A stretch of 64,000 nt of DNA from assembly GCF_028598555.1 (NCBI RefSeq), contig NZ_JAQRFN010000020.1, positions 1-64,000 on the forward strand, given 5' to 3'. A program made the translations under genes and the position numbers. This DNA comes from Xenorhabdus anantnagensis (GTDB taxonomy: Bacteria > Pseudomonadota > Gammaproteobacteria > Enterobacterales > Enterobacteriaceae). Position 1 is the stretch's first letter. Each line of letters begins with the position of its first letter. Under the pieces are notes generated by a model. That model worked only from the letters and a program-made list of their open reading frames with translations, was not told the origin of the DNA and searched no databases. Shown in pieces: positions 1 to 7,849 of this stretch.

Positions 1-1
1 T

Positions 2-928
2 GACCGTCATTGCCGTTACTTTCATCGCTTATTAAGTAAAGAAGCGTTGCTTTATACGGAAATGGTCACAACGGGCGCGATTATTCATGGCAAAGGGGAT
101 TATCTGGCTTATAACGAGCAAGAGCATCCATTGGCATTGCAATTAGGTGGCAGTGATCCTGAAGCCTTGGCGCAGTGTGCCAAAATCGCGCAGGAGCGGG
201 GTTACGATGAAATCAATTTGAATGTTGGTTGCCCTTCTGATCGTGTGCAAAACGGTCGCTTTGGTGCTTGTCTGATGGGAGAAGCGATGCTGGTAGCCGA
301 CTGTGTTAAGGCGATGCAGGATGTAGTAGATATTCCTGTTACTGTCAAAACCCGTATCGGCATTGATGAACAGGATAGCTATGAGTTTCTGTGTGATTTC
401 ATTGATACCGTCGTGAAAAACAGCGATTGCGATAATTTTGTTATCCATGCGCGTAAAGCGTGGCTGTCTGGTTTAAGCCCAAAAGAAAACCGCGAAATTC
501 CACCTTTGGATTACCCGCGAGTTTATCAATTGAAAAAAGATTTCCCACAATTGACGTTCTCCATTAATGGCGGAATTAAATCACTGGAAGAAGCGAAGCA
601 GCATTTGCAGTATGTTGATGGCGTGATGATTGGGCGAGAGGCTTATCAAAACCCATCCATTCTGGCACATGTGGATCGTGAATTGTTTGATCAAACAATT
701 TCAGTGACCAATACGGTTGATACGGTTAAAGCGCTTTATCCTTATATCGAACAGGAATTGTCTAAAGGCACTTATTTAGGGCATATCACTCGCCATATTT
801 TGGGGATTTTTCAGGGCATTCCCGGCGCACGTCAGTGGCGTCGTCATTTAAGTGAAAATGCCCATAAACAGGGCGCTGGCATTATGGTTGTTGAAAAAGC
901 ACTGGAAATGGTAACAGAGCGGATTTAA
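2..928 (+). CDS. dusA: tRNA-dihydrouridine synthase A, 5' end cut by window
   Basis: Flavin-dependent reductase that converts uridine to dihydrouridine in the D-loop of tRNAs. The frame is open from base 2, starting inside the conserved [12 protein letters not shown] stretch, so roughly the first 35 residues, including most of the FMN-binding start, lie outside the window. The visible part contains the catalytic-cysteine motif [12 protein letters not shown], the [17 protein letters not shown] block and the SINGGIKS and [12 protein letters not shown] phosphate-binding blocks, and closely follows E. coli DusA to the C terminus. It converges on qor, as in other enterobacteria. A start at base 47 would delete conserved sequence and is not the real one. 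Confidence 0.97.
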   Translation, partial: DRHCRYFHRLLSKEALLYTEMVTTGAIIHGKGDYLAYNEQEHPLALQLGGSDPEALAQCAKIAQERGYDEINLNVGCPSDRVQNGRFGACLMGEAMLVADCVKAMQDVVDIPVTVKTRIGIDEQDSYEFLCDFIDTVVKNSDCDNFVIHARKAWLSGLSPKENREIPPLDYPRVYQLKKDFPQLTFSINGGIKSLEEAKQHLQYVDGVMIGREAYQNPSILAHVDRELFDQTISVTNTVDTVKALYPYIEQELSKGTYLGHITRHILGIFQGIPGARQWRRHLSENAHKQGAGIMVVEKALEMVTERI

Positions 929-945
929 TCCGCTCTGAAATTAGA

Positions 946-1035
946 AACTATAGGATCAATAAGAACTATAGGATCAATAAGAACTATAGAATCAATAAGA
1001 GCTATGGGATCAATAAGAACTATGGGATCAATAAG
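946..1035. repeat. Five tandem 18-bp repeats at the 3' end of qor
   Basis: Five head-to-tail copies of an 18-bp unit (consensus aactataggatcaataag, with a few substitutions) fill the dusA-qor gap and run into the last codons of qor. On the minus strand the unit equals the final qor codons (LLIP plus TAG) and one more codon. Because 18 is a multiple of 3, every copy repeats an in-frame TAG. The array therefore looks like an expansion of the gene's own 3' end. Confidence 0.95.
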
Positions 1036-2003
1036 CTGGAACCGTGGGTTGCACGGCTTTCCAGTGTCCTGTGTGCTCTTATTGCTTCGCTCAATGGGAA
1101 CTTCTGGCTTTCTGGAATGTCCACATTGATTTTGCCGCTGGCAATAAAATCAAAGAGTACTTTGCTGGCTTCATTCAATTCATCACGGGTAGTGATATAA
1201 CCAGACAGAGAAGGCCGGGTGAGAAACAGCGAGCCTTTCTGGTTGAGGAGTCCTAAATTTACTCCTGTTACAGGCCCGGAAGCATTACCAAAGCTGACCA
1301 TCAGCCCTCTGGGTTTCAGGCAATCGAGAGAATCCAACCATGTCGCTTGACCGACAGAATCGTAAACCACATCCACTTTTTTACCATCAGTGATGTCCAA
1401 AAGACGTTCCACGATATTATCGCGATTATAATTGATGGTCTGCCATGCTCCTGCTGCTTTGGCAAGGTCGGCTTTTTCATCTGAGCCCACTGTCCCAATC
1501 AATTTTGCTCCCAATGCCTTTGCCCATTGGCAAGCAATCAAACCAACACCCCCCGCTGCTGCATGAAATAGGAAGGTTTCCCCTGCTTGAATCTTGTGGG
1601 TTTGATAGAAAAGATAATAAACAGTCAGACCTTTCAAGAATGATGCGGCGGCTTGTTCGAATGATATGGCATCTGGCAATAGGGCTAATTTGTTTTCTTG
1701 TACATTATGTACTTCACTGTAAGCACCAGAAGCGGATAGGGCATAAACCACACGATCGCCGACCTTAATGGACGTTACATTTGCCCCAACTTTAGTGACG
1801 ATACCTGCCGCTTCTGTTCCCAGCCCACTAGGTAGATTAGCTGGCGGATATAACCCGCTACGTATGTAGGTATCAATATAATTAATACCGATAGCTTTAT
1901 TCTCAACTTGTACTTCATCAGCTGTAGGATCAGCAGGCGTAAATTCACAATATCGGAGTACTTCTGGGCCGCCAGTGGCGGAAAATTCTATATGTTTTGC
2001 CAT
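1020..2003 (-). CDS. qor: NADPH:quinone oxidoreductase (zeta-crystallin-like)
   Basis: Zinc-free medium-chain dehydrogenase/reductase that reduces quinones with NADPH in the cytoplasm. It has 327 residues, the normal length. The N-terminal GroES-like domain (GTEAAGIV block) is followed by the Rossmann nucleotide-binding motif AAAGGVGLIACQWAKALGA near residue 150, and the protein ends with the typical LESRATHGSSLLIP tail. The start at 2003 has a purine-rich GAGAGAG Shine-Dalgarno. In E. coli qor is divergent from dnaB; here the island lies between them. The stop codon lies in the last unit of an 18-bp repeat array. Confidence 0.97.
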   Translation of the reverse strand: MAKHIEFSATGGPEVLRYCEFTPADPTADEVQVENKAIGINYIDTYIRSGLYPPANLPSGLGTEAAGIVTKVGANVTSIKVGDRVVYALSASGAYSEVHNVQENKLALLPDAISFEQAAASFLKGLTVYYLFYQTHKIQAGETFLFHAAAGGVGLIACQWAKALGAKLIGTVGSDEKADLAKAAGAWQTINYNRDNIVERLLDITDGKKVDVVYDSVGQATWLDSLDCLKPRGLMVSFGNASGPVTGVNLGLLNQKGSLFLTRPSLSGYITTRDELNEASKVLFDFIASGKINVDIPESQKFPLSEAIRAHRTLESRATHGSSLLIP

Positions 2004-2233
2004 GGTAACTCTCTCATCATGTTAGAAGTGTTGGAAACAGCCTCGCACGTTTACATTGCAATTGTTGCAAACTGCGTTAATGTGTCCGAAATCATTACAG
2101 ACTATATATATTTACTTTGTGTTCTGAAGTTTGTCCATAATTATTATTTTCATATAAATATCAAGTAATTAATTAATCATTAAACTGTATGTTGTTACAG
2201 TGTTTATTGACGTTTTCTCACCTTTGCAGCACA
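2004..2233. other. Host intergenic DNA left of the island
   Basis: AT-rich non-coding DNA between qor and the left attachment repeat. It must hold the qor promoter. Before the island inserted it would also have been the DNA directly upstream of dnaB. I see no convincing protein-coding potential in it. Confidence 0.6.
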
Positions 2234-2258
2234 CTATGTATAAACAATTGTATAAATA
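2234..2258. repeat. attL, left copy of the 25-bp direct repeat
   Basis: The 25 bases beginning ctatgtataaacaatt recur at 18547-18571 with a single difference (G here, A there, at position 17). Inside it GTATAAA occurs twice around CAATT. It ends 12 bases before the integrase start codon, the usual place for an attachment site of a P4-type integrase. Confidence 0.85.
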
Positions 2259-2270
2259 CCTTTAGCGATC

Positions 2271-3488
2271 ATGGCTGCCGAACTAAACAAGCTCAGTGAT
2301 AAAAAACTTAGAACCCTGCACGGAAAAGAAAGGGGCAATATTGAATTTTTTGCCGATGGTGCGGGGTTGAGCGCCAAAGCATCTAAAGCTGGTGGAATTA
2401 GTTGGGTTTTTACGTACCGACTTGATGGAAAAAAGTTAAACCGCCTTACCATTGGGCGCTATCCTGATGTGCCTCTGAAGCAGGCTAGAGAAACGCGGGA
2501 TAAATGTCGTAGTTGGTTAGCATCTGGTAAAGATCCAAAGCTGCAATTTAACTTAGTGATGCAGGAATCATTAAAACCAGTCACTGTGAAAGACGCTATT
2601 GAATATTGGATAGAACACTACGGCAGAGAAAATCGAGTCAATATTGATACCCTTATTCTGCAATTAGAAAAACATATTTATCCTTATATTGGTGAAATGG
2701 CATTGTCTGATTGCGAAACAATATATTGGCTGCAATGCTTTGATAGAATGAAAAAGAAAGCTCCGGTGGCTGCTGGTTCTGTATTTCAATTGTGCAAGCA
2801 AACTCTAAAATTTTGCCGGGTAAGAAGGTATGCAGTCAGCCATGTATTGGATGATTTAACTATTCAGGATGTTGGAAAAAAACAAAATAAAGGCCAGCGA
2901 TATTTAGACGATCATGAACTTGGTCAATTATGGGACTCCATAAATACAGGTATTTACCTACCTTATTATAATAATTTATTGAAAATTTTGGTTGTATTTG
3001 GTTGTCGGACAAGGGAGATCAGGTTATCTAAATGTTCAGAATGGAATTTGAATTCTATGTTATGGACCGTCCCAAAAGAAAATAGCAAGACAGGTGAGAA
3101 AATCATTCGTCCAATACCAGAATATATGAAGCCATTTTTAATGGATATTATTCACCAAAACCATAAAAGCGGTTATCTCTTAGGGGAAATTAAAAAACTT
3201 GAAGCAGTCGCACAATATGGCAGAAAAATATGGAAAAAATTAGAGCATGACGAGGAATGGTCTTTGCATGATTTAAGGCGAACGTTTGCAACTAAATTAA
3301 ATGATATAGGCATCGCACCTCATGTCGTTGAGCAACTGTTAGGCCATGCACTGCCGGGCATTATGGCGATATACAACAAGAGCCAATATTTACCAGAGAA
3401 GCTGGACGCTTTAAACAAGTGGTGTCAGCGACTGGATGTATTGGCGGGTAATTATGAGAATGTGGTTATATTAAAAGCAGCTCAATAA
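2271..3488 (+). CDS. P4-type tyrosine recombinase (island integrase)
   Basis: Site-specific recombinase that integrates and excises the island. At 405 residues it has the P4/CP4-57 integrase layout: an N-terminal DUF4102-like arm-binding domain (KLSDKKLRTL to about residue 95), a SAM-like core-binding domain (about 100-200) and a C-terminal catalytic domain. Candidate catalytic residues are Arg246 or Arg248 (GCRTREI), His333 and Arg336 (LHDLRRTFAT), His359 (LLGHA) and nucleophile Tyr368 (IYNKSQY). All are present, so it looks functional. Its start lies 12 bases beyond attL, so its transcription probably begins in or near the attachment site. Confidence 0.95.
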   Translation: MAAELNKLSDKKLRTLHGKERGNIEFFADGAGLSAKASKAGGISWVFTYRLDGKKLNRLTIGRYPDVPLKQARETRDKCRSWLASGKDPKLQFNLVMQESLKPVTVKDAIEYWIEHYGRENRVNIDTLILQLEKHIYPYIGEMALSDCETIYWLQCFDRMKKKAPVAAGSVFQLCKQTLKFCRVRRYAVSHVLDDLTIQDVGKKQNKGQRYLDDHELGQLWDSINTGIYLPYYNNLLKILVVFGCRTREIRLSKCSEWNLNSMLWTVPKENSKTGEKIIRPIPEYMKPFLMDIIHQNHKSGYLLGEIKKLEAVAQYGRKIWKKLEHDEEWSLHDLRRTFATKLNDIGIAPHVVEQLLGHALPGIMAIYNKSQYLPEKLDALNKWCQRLDVLAGNYENVVILKAAQ

Positions 3489-3616
3489 TGGGAAGTAATG
3501 AGTTGTGAGAATGACCATTGTGATATACACGTAACAAATGTGGCTTTCTTTTGTAATAATTTCTGTTAAGTAAAATACCCTCACAAAAACAATTAAACAG
3601 TGAGGGTAACATAATC

Positions 3617-3895
3617 ATGCAATACAGTACTCCTACACCAGAAGAACGCCGCTCTATCCTTTCCGAATATGGTGAACCTTATGATCGTCTTATACGTGAA
3701 AAAGAACGCCAGCATATCACCTCTATTTCCAGAACGTCAGCATGGAAGCTGGAAAATGAAGGCCGCTTCCCTGCCCGTAAGCCATTAGGCCGCAATTCCT
3801 GTGCTTGGTTGCTTAGTGATCTGCTGCATTGGGTGCGTAATCCGCCAACAGTAGAGAACGTGAATAACCCATATAGCCGTAAACCTACTAACTAA
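3617..3895 (+). CDS. AlpA-family DNA-binding regulator / excisionase
   Basis: Small (92-residue) winged-helix DNA-binding protein of the AlpA/prophage CP4-57 regulator type. The signature ITSISRTSAWKLENEGRFPARKPLGRNSCAWLLSDLLHWV runs from about residue 35 to 75: the helix-turn-helix is followed by the arginine-rich FPAR wing and the W..SD...W segment. A GAGGGTAA ribosome site precedes the start. In PICIs and P4-like satellites AlpA homologues switch on the element's operon and can act in excision. It sits directly after the integrase and upstream of the replication genes, as expected for that role. Confidence 0.87.
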   Translation: MQYSTPTPEERRSILSEYGEPYDRLIREKERQHITSISRTSAWKLENEGRFPARKPLGRNSCAWLLSDLLHWVRNPPTVENVNNPYSRKPTN

Positions 3896-4066
3896 AAAAT
3901 AATGCAATGAAAAATTAACTGCCTTAATTGGCAGCGGTCAAATTCACCCTAAAAGCAGCTTAATTTCGGGAATAGTTGGTGTGATGATAGATATTTGCTA
4001 TAGAAATTCTTTGCTATTAAATAACCATCAATTTGAGAGACAACCCTCTTTAAGAGGGTTAATTGA

Positions 4067-4252
4067 TTATTCTTGCTCAGATGATGCTTTGGATTTGCGC
4101 TGGCGGCGTTTAATTTCACCTGTCATAGCCGAAATTATGAATTGTGCGGTACTTTCACCCTCTTCTTTAAGTTTTTCCATTGAGTCAACAAGTTCATGCG
4201 GTACACGTGCTTCTAATTTTTTTGACTTTGCATTTATTGCTTTCGTTGCCAT
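4067..4252 (-). CDS. Ribbon-helix-helix (YlcI/YnfO-like) small regulator
   Basis: A 61-residue basic protein with an Arc/MetJ-type ribbon-helix-helix pattern: a short strand (KKLEARVP) followed by two helices (HELVDSMEKLKEEGESTAQF and IISAMTGEIKRR). It is the only leftward gene in the front half of the island and lies divergent from the replication operon, so it may repress that operon or itself. I chose the start at 4252 because GGA lies 10 bases upstream; earlier in-frame starts at 4264 and 4339 would add residues outside the domain. The family assignment is by pattern and size only. Confidence 0.62.
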   Translation of the reverse strand: MATKAINAKSKKLEARVPHELVDSMEKLKEEGESTAQFIISAMTGEIKRRQRKSKASSEQE

Positions 4253-4357
4253 ATCTGTATCCATTAGTAGTTGGTGGCTGACAGTATACACAAAAAATTT
4301 TCGTGAAAAAGGATTGACGTGGCTGACACCTTGAGTCATTCAAGGAACAAAAACAGC

Positions 4358-4392
4358 GACGCCCCGAAGTGCGGTAACACTATCGAGGCGTC
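4358..4392. promoter_or_regulatory. Stem-loop in the leader of the replication operon
   Basis: GACGCC at 4358-4363 pairs with GGCGTC at 4387-4392 around a 23-base loop. It lies between the divergent regulator and the first small gene of the replication operon. P4-like elements use structured leaders here for immunity and attenuation. That function is inferred from position only. Confidence 0.4.
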
Positions 4393-4420
4393 TAACCACA
4401 ACATTATCGGAGCTAATGCT

Positions 4421-4546
4421 ATGGCTGACATACAGTCTAACCAAACTCGCCTAAAATTTACATTCCTAATTGCATCCGGCACTCAGCGGCTGGCTGGTAT
4501 GTCCTCACTGATCTTCGTATCACGTCAGGAGACACACCATGAGTAA
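4421..4546 (+). CDS. Small leader protein, possibly Icd/Ash-like
   Basis: A 41-residue ORF (MADIQSNQTRLKFTFLIASG at the start) with a good GGAG ribosome site at 4409-4412. Its last codons overlap the ATG of the next gene by 8 bases, so the two are likely translationally coupled. P4-like satellites carry short Icd-like host-division-inhibitor ORFs at this place with a similar RxKFxFxxA start, but the resemblance is weak. It could simply be a coupling leader peptide. Confidence 0.5.
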   Translation: MADIQSNQTRLKFTFLIASGTQRLAGMSSLIFVSRQETHHE

Positions 4547-4946
4547 TAAACCTATCTCATTAAAACAGGCGCTATATCGCGCAAGTCTGGGTGTTTCACT
4601 CTTCACATTTATTACCAAAAAAGCTAAAGATGAATGCGAAATCAACTTAAATAATCTGATTGCACTGGCGGGCGATATTCATCAGGAGGTTCACCGAGCT
4701 TTGTTGAAACATTCGCCACAGCCTCTTGTGAATAAATTATTAAATTGCATTGTGTATAGGAAATCCGACCGATTAGATCAGGCCGCGTTTCGGGCGGGTT
4801 TATGCATCTCTTTATATGAGATCATTCTTGAACAGTCTAGCCAGCACTGTTCCGAAGAATTACATGATTTGCTTTCACTGGCCTGTGATATCAATCAGGA
4901 AGTTTACTATTCGCTTTATGCGGCTGTTAATGGCGGGGACGAGTGA
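4539..4946 (+). CDS. Hypothetical protein with two internal repeats
   Basis: I do not recognise this 135-residue protein. It contains two copies of a module of about 43 residues: RASLGVSLFTFI...LIALAGDIHQEVHRALL (about 14-56) and RAGLCISLYEII...LLSLACDINQEVYYSLY (about 85-127). Both are predicted helical with the shared pattern RAxLxxSL...LxxLAxDIxQEV. It overlaps the small ORF before it and ends just before the primase start, so it belongs to the replication operon. The duplication suggests a helical-bundle adaptor or regulator, but no function can be assigned. Confidence 0.75.
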   Translation: MSNKPISLKQALYRASLGVSLFTFITKKAKDECEINLNNLIALAGDIHQEVHRALLKHSPQPLVNKLLNCIVYRKSDRLDQAAFRAGLCISLYEIILEQSSQHCSEELHDLLSLACDINQEVYYSLYAAVNGGDE

Positions 4947-4948
4947 TC

Positions 4949-7363
4949 ATGAGTCAGGGAAATAATATTCAAAAAAGCCGTCCGTTAGATGTTATTCGTG
5001 CAGTGAAGCAATCCGCCGCCAATCACTGGCAACTTTTGTTACCCGCCTGCGGTATTGACGTTCCGTTAAAGGGTAAGCATGGTGCTTGTCCGATATGCGG
5101 CGGCACTGATCGCTTTCATTTTATCGATGATAACCATAACGGTGATTGGCACTGCCGCCAGTGTGATGATCCCAATCACGGTGACGGGCTGGATTTAGTG
5201 GCAAGAACTAAGGGGATCGCCATCTTTTCCGCCGCTAAGTTGGTAGCTGATGTGTTAGCACTTCCCTTGACTGAACCTAAGCCAGCCAAAGAAAAGCCCA
5301 GAATGGCAAAACCGATTGCAGAGCGCATCACTGCACTGGTCGCAACCTCTGTTACGGGTGAATCCCAATATTTGGCTAAAAAGGGGCTGCAATGCCCCAA
5401 TCAACGATTGTTGAAAGATGGCTCTTTGTTACTGGTTACTCAGACACTGGACGGTACGATAACAGGCGCACAGACCATCAAGCCAAACGGTGAAAAACGC
5501 CTTGTTACAGGCACGCAGAAAAAAGGGAGTTTTATACCTGTATCCGAGATTGCCGGAACACCGGACACTTTCATCATCACCGAAGGTTATGCAACAGCAT
5601 TAACTGTCAGCCAGTTACATAAGGGCGTGGTATTGGCTGCAATTGATGAAAGTAATTTACTCACGATTGCCGAACAGGTCAGAACCCAGTGGCTAGATGC
5701 GAAAATTATCCTTTCTGCTGATAACGATTGGCACGAACCGGAAGAACGGGACAAAAACGGCAGGTTAAAAAAGAACGTTGGCAAAATGGCAGCAGAAAAG
5801 GCCGCTATAGCGATTAACGGCTGGGTCACGCTACCGCCTACGGCATTGAAATCTGACTGGGACGATTATCGCCAGCATCACGGCATTGAGGCAGCAAAGC
5901 AGGCATTCAGCAACGGGTTATATCAGGTTGGAGAGAAAAAACTCATGGAAGCAGAAGCGGTGATTATCCACGAAACGAAGCCCAAAAAAGCCAATAACAA
6001 TCTGGCACAAATGGCAGCCAGTCAGCGCGGGGCACTGTTGGTTGAGTATTACGGAAAAATCGCGGTCAACCCTGAAAGTGAAATGACCTATCGTTATAAC
6101 AGAGCAACATGGGAAAGCGTGCCGGATAGCGAGCTGCGCTGCTCTATGGTGGCAATCTTCGACCAGCACGAAACCCCTTACAGCCCGAACGGCATTAATA
6201 ACGCGATTAGTGCGATGAAATTACAAATTCCTGTTATTGGTGAGCAACGGCAGGATTTAATCGGGTTCAGTAATGGTGTGTATGATTTATCAGCACAACA
6301 ATTTATCCCACACCAGCCAGAACACTGGCTAATGAACCATAACGGCATCGAATTCACTCCGCCTGCTATTGGTGAAAATTTGCCGGATCATGCTCCAGAT
6401 TTTTATCGCTGGCTGTCTCATGCAGCGGGGAGCAATGAAAACAAGATGAACCGTATTAAAGCCGCCCTGTTTATGATCCTGGCAAACCGTTATGACTGGC
6501 AGTTATTTATTGAGGTGACAGGCGAAGGTGGTAGCGGGAAAAGTATTTTTACTTATATAGCGACCTTATTAGCGGGCGAACACAATACCGCTAGTGGCAA
6601 TATGAGAGCGTTGGATGAAGCGCGAGGGCGTTATCAGTTTGTTGGGAAAAGCCTGATTACGTTGCCTGATCAGGTTAAATATGTTGGCGAGGGCGCAGGC
6701 ATTAAGGCGATTACAGGCGGCGATCTGATTGAAGTTGACGGGAAATATGAAAAACAGTTCTCCACCATTATTAAAGCTGTGGTATTAGTCACCAATAACG
6801 AACCGATGAGCTTTACCGAACGTAATGGCGGTATTGCACGGCGGCGGGTGATATTCCCGTTTAACATTCCGGTCAAAGAGTCAGAGAAAGATCCATACTT
6901 GTCGGAGAAAATCAGCCGGGAACTGCCGGTCATTATCCGCCATTTATTAAACGAATTTGCCGACCAGAACAAAGCGAAAAAGTTGCTACAGGCACAGCGC
7001 GATTCTAACGAAGCGTTAACGGTGAAAAGCAATTCCGAGCCATTGTATCGTTTCTGCGGTTATCTGGTAACCGTCAATGAGTCCACTGGGATGAAGATGG
7101 GCACTAAGAACATCAGCCCACGCGCACCGAGAGTGTATTTATATCATGCTTATCTTTCTTTTATGGAAGCGCACGGCTTTGAACGCCCGCTCACACTGAC
7201 CAAGTTCGGCGAATCTCTTCCCAAAATTATGCTGGAGTACAAAAAGGAGTATCGGAAAGTGCGAACCAAGAAAGGTTATTCTTATAATGTTGAGTTGTCG
7301 GAAGAAGCCGAAGAATGGTTGCCGTCTGTGCCTGAGTGCCGGGATTTTAAATCCCTTATATAA
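4949..7363 (+). CDS. P4-alpha-type primase-helicase replication protein
   Basis: Autonomous replication protein combining zinc finger, primase and helicase. In order: an N-terminal zinc-binding domain (CPIC at 47-50 and CRQC at 69-72), a Toprim-type primase region (FIITEGYATALT near 208-220 and ILSADND near 253-258), then a D5/P4-type superfamily 3 helicase with Walker A GEGGSGKS at 525-532. It has 804 residues, similar to P4 alpha. I prefer ATG 4949, with the GGGGACGAG ribosome site, over GTG 4943. It is intact, so the island could still replicate after excision. P4 alpha also binds origin iterons; possible ones follow the gene. Confidence 0.93.
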   Translation: MSQGNNIQKSRPLDVIRAVKQSAANHWQLLLPACGIDVPLKGKHGACPICGGTDRFHFIDDNHNGDWHCRQCDDPNHGDGLDLVARTKGIAIFSAAKLVADVLALPLTEPKPAKEKPRMAKPIAERITALVATSVTGESQYLAKKGLQCPNQRLLKDGSLLLVTQTLDGTITGAQTIKPNGEKRLVTGTQKKGSFIPVSEIAGTPDTFIITEGYATALTVSQLHKGVVLAAIDESNLLTIAEQVRTQWLDAKIILSADNDWHEPEERDKNGRLKKNVGKMAAEKAAIAINGWVTLPPTALKSDWDDYRQHHGIEAAKQAFSNGLYQVGEKKLMEAEAVIIHETKPKKANNNLAQMAASQRGALLVEYYGKIAVNPESEMTYRYNRATWESVPDSELRCSMVAIFDQHETPYSPNGINNAISAMKLQIPVIGEQRQDLIGFSNGVYDLSAQQFIPHQPEHWLMNHNGIEFTPPAIGENLPDHAPDFYRWLSHAAGSNENKMNRIKAALFMILANRYDWQLFIEVTGEGGSGKSIFTYIATLLAGEHNTASGNMRALDEARGRYQFVGKSLITLPDQVKYVGEGAGIKAITGGDLIEVDGKYEKQFSTIIKAVVLVTNNEPMSFTERNGGIARRRVIFPFNIPVKESEKDPYLSEKISRELPVIIRHLLNEFADQNKAKKLLQAQRDSNEALTVKSNSEPLYRFCGYLVTVNESTGMKMGTKNISPRAPRVYLYHAYLSFMEAHGFERPLTLTKFGESLPKIMLEYKKEYRKVRTKKGYSYNVELSEEAEEWLPSVPECRDFKSLI

Positions 7364-7433
7364 ACCTTTTGGGCTTAAGTCTGCATTCCATACATCATTT
7401 TAAATATCTATCTGTATTTAAAAGAAAATAATA

Positions 7434-7462
7434 GATGTATAGTTATTTCTTAGCTATACATC
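7434..7462. other. Inverted repeat downstream of the primase
   Basis: GATGTATAG (7434-7442) and CTATACATC (7454-7462) form a perfect 9-bp stem with an 11-base loop. No T-run follows, so it is not a classical terminator. It may belong to an AT-rich origin region with the nearby GGTG repeats. Confidence 0.5.
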
Positions 7463-7495
7463 AAATATACATTCTCTTCATTCGAGTCAAAAAGG

Positions 7496-7605
7496 GGTGA
7501 ACAGAGGATACAGTGAATGAATATCATATTAATTACTGCAAACCCAGGTGTAGCAAGGCTTTGAGAAGAATGTGCAGAGGGTGCATAACTGAGAGGGTGA
7601 AAAAG
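7496..7605 (+). other. Possible replication origin / crr with P4-like iterons
   Basis: P4 alpha recognises iterons of the form GGTGAACAGA. An exact copy lies at 7496-7505, and degenerate copies in the same orientation lie at 7547-7556 (GGTGTAGCAA), 7580-7589 (GGTGCATAAC) and 7596-7605 (GGTGAAAAAG). They directly follow the primase gene and an AT-rich inverted repeat, the place of crr in P4. A 62-codon ORF over this stretch (7513-7701) is probably not a gene. Only one copy is exact, so this is tentative. Confidence 0.38.
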
Positions 7606-7770
7606 ATTTATAGGGGCTATCTCTGGCAGGTAAATAAAAGTCGGATGATAGGAGACAGTAAAATAAGGTATCAGCCTGATTTGGTATTACCAGAAATTTA
7701 AACGATGTAATATTCTGATTTTATTTAAGAACAGAGATTAATCACAAATTTACTGCTGAATTTTTCTTCA

Positions 7771-7779
7771 TGCTAGAAT
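7771..7779 (+). promoter_or_regulatory. Candidate extended -10 promoter for the hcp cassette
   Basis: TGCTAGAAT matches an extended -10 element (TGn plus TAGAAT). No strong -35 is seen at ideal spacing. It lies about 70 bases before the hcp start in an AT-rich gap of almost 500 bases after the primase, consistent with the cassette having its own promoter. Confidence 0.4.
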
Positions 7780-7849
7780 AGATAAATATTCCTGCTGTAT
7801 CCTGTTTCATTCATTCGATTTTATCGGAAGTCAGATCACAGGAGACAAG

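Noticed and set aside
2204-2240. TTGACG followed by an AT-rich stretch as an integrase promoter
   Set aside because: No acceptable -10 at 16-18 bp spacing; kept only as a general statement that transcription starts near attL.
4319-4420. N-terminal extension of the small leader ORF
   Set aside because: It covers the stem-loop and lacks a ribosome site; ATG 4421 has GGAG at the right distance.
7513-7701. A 62-codon ORF (MNEYHINYCKPRCSKALRRM...)
   Set aside because: No ribosome site, odd composition, and it covers the GGTG repeats of the possible origin; probably not translated.
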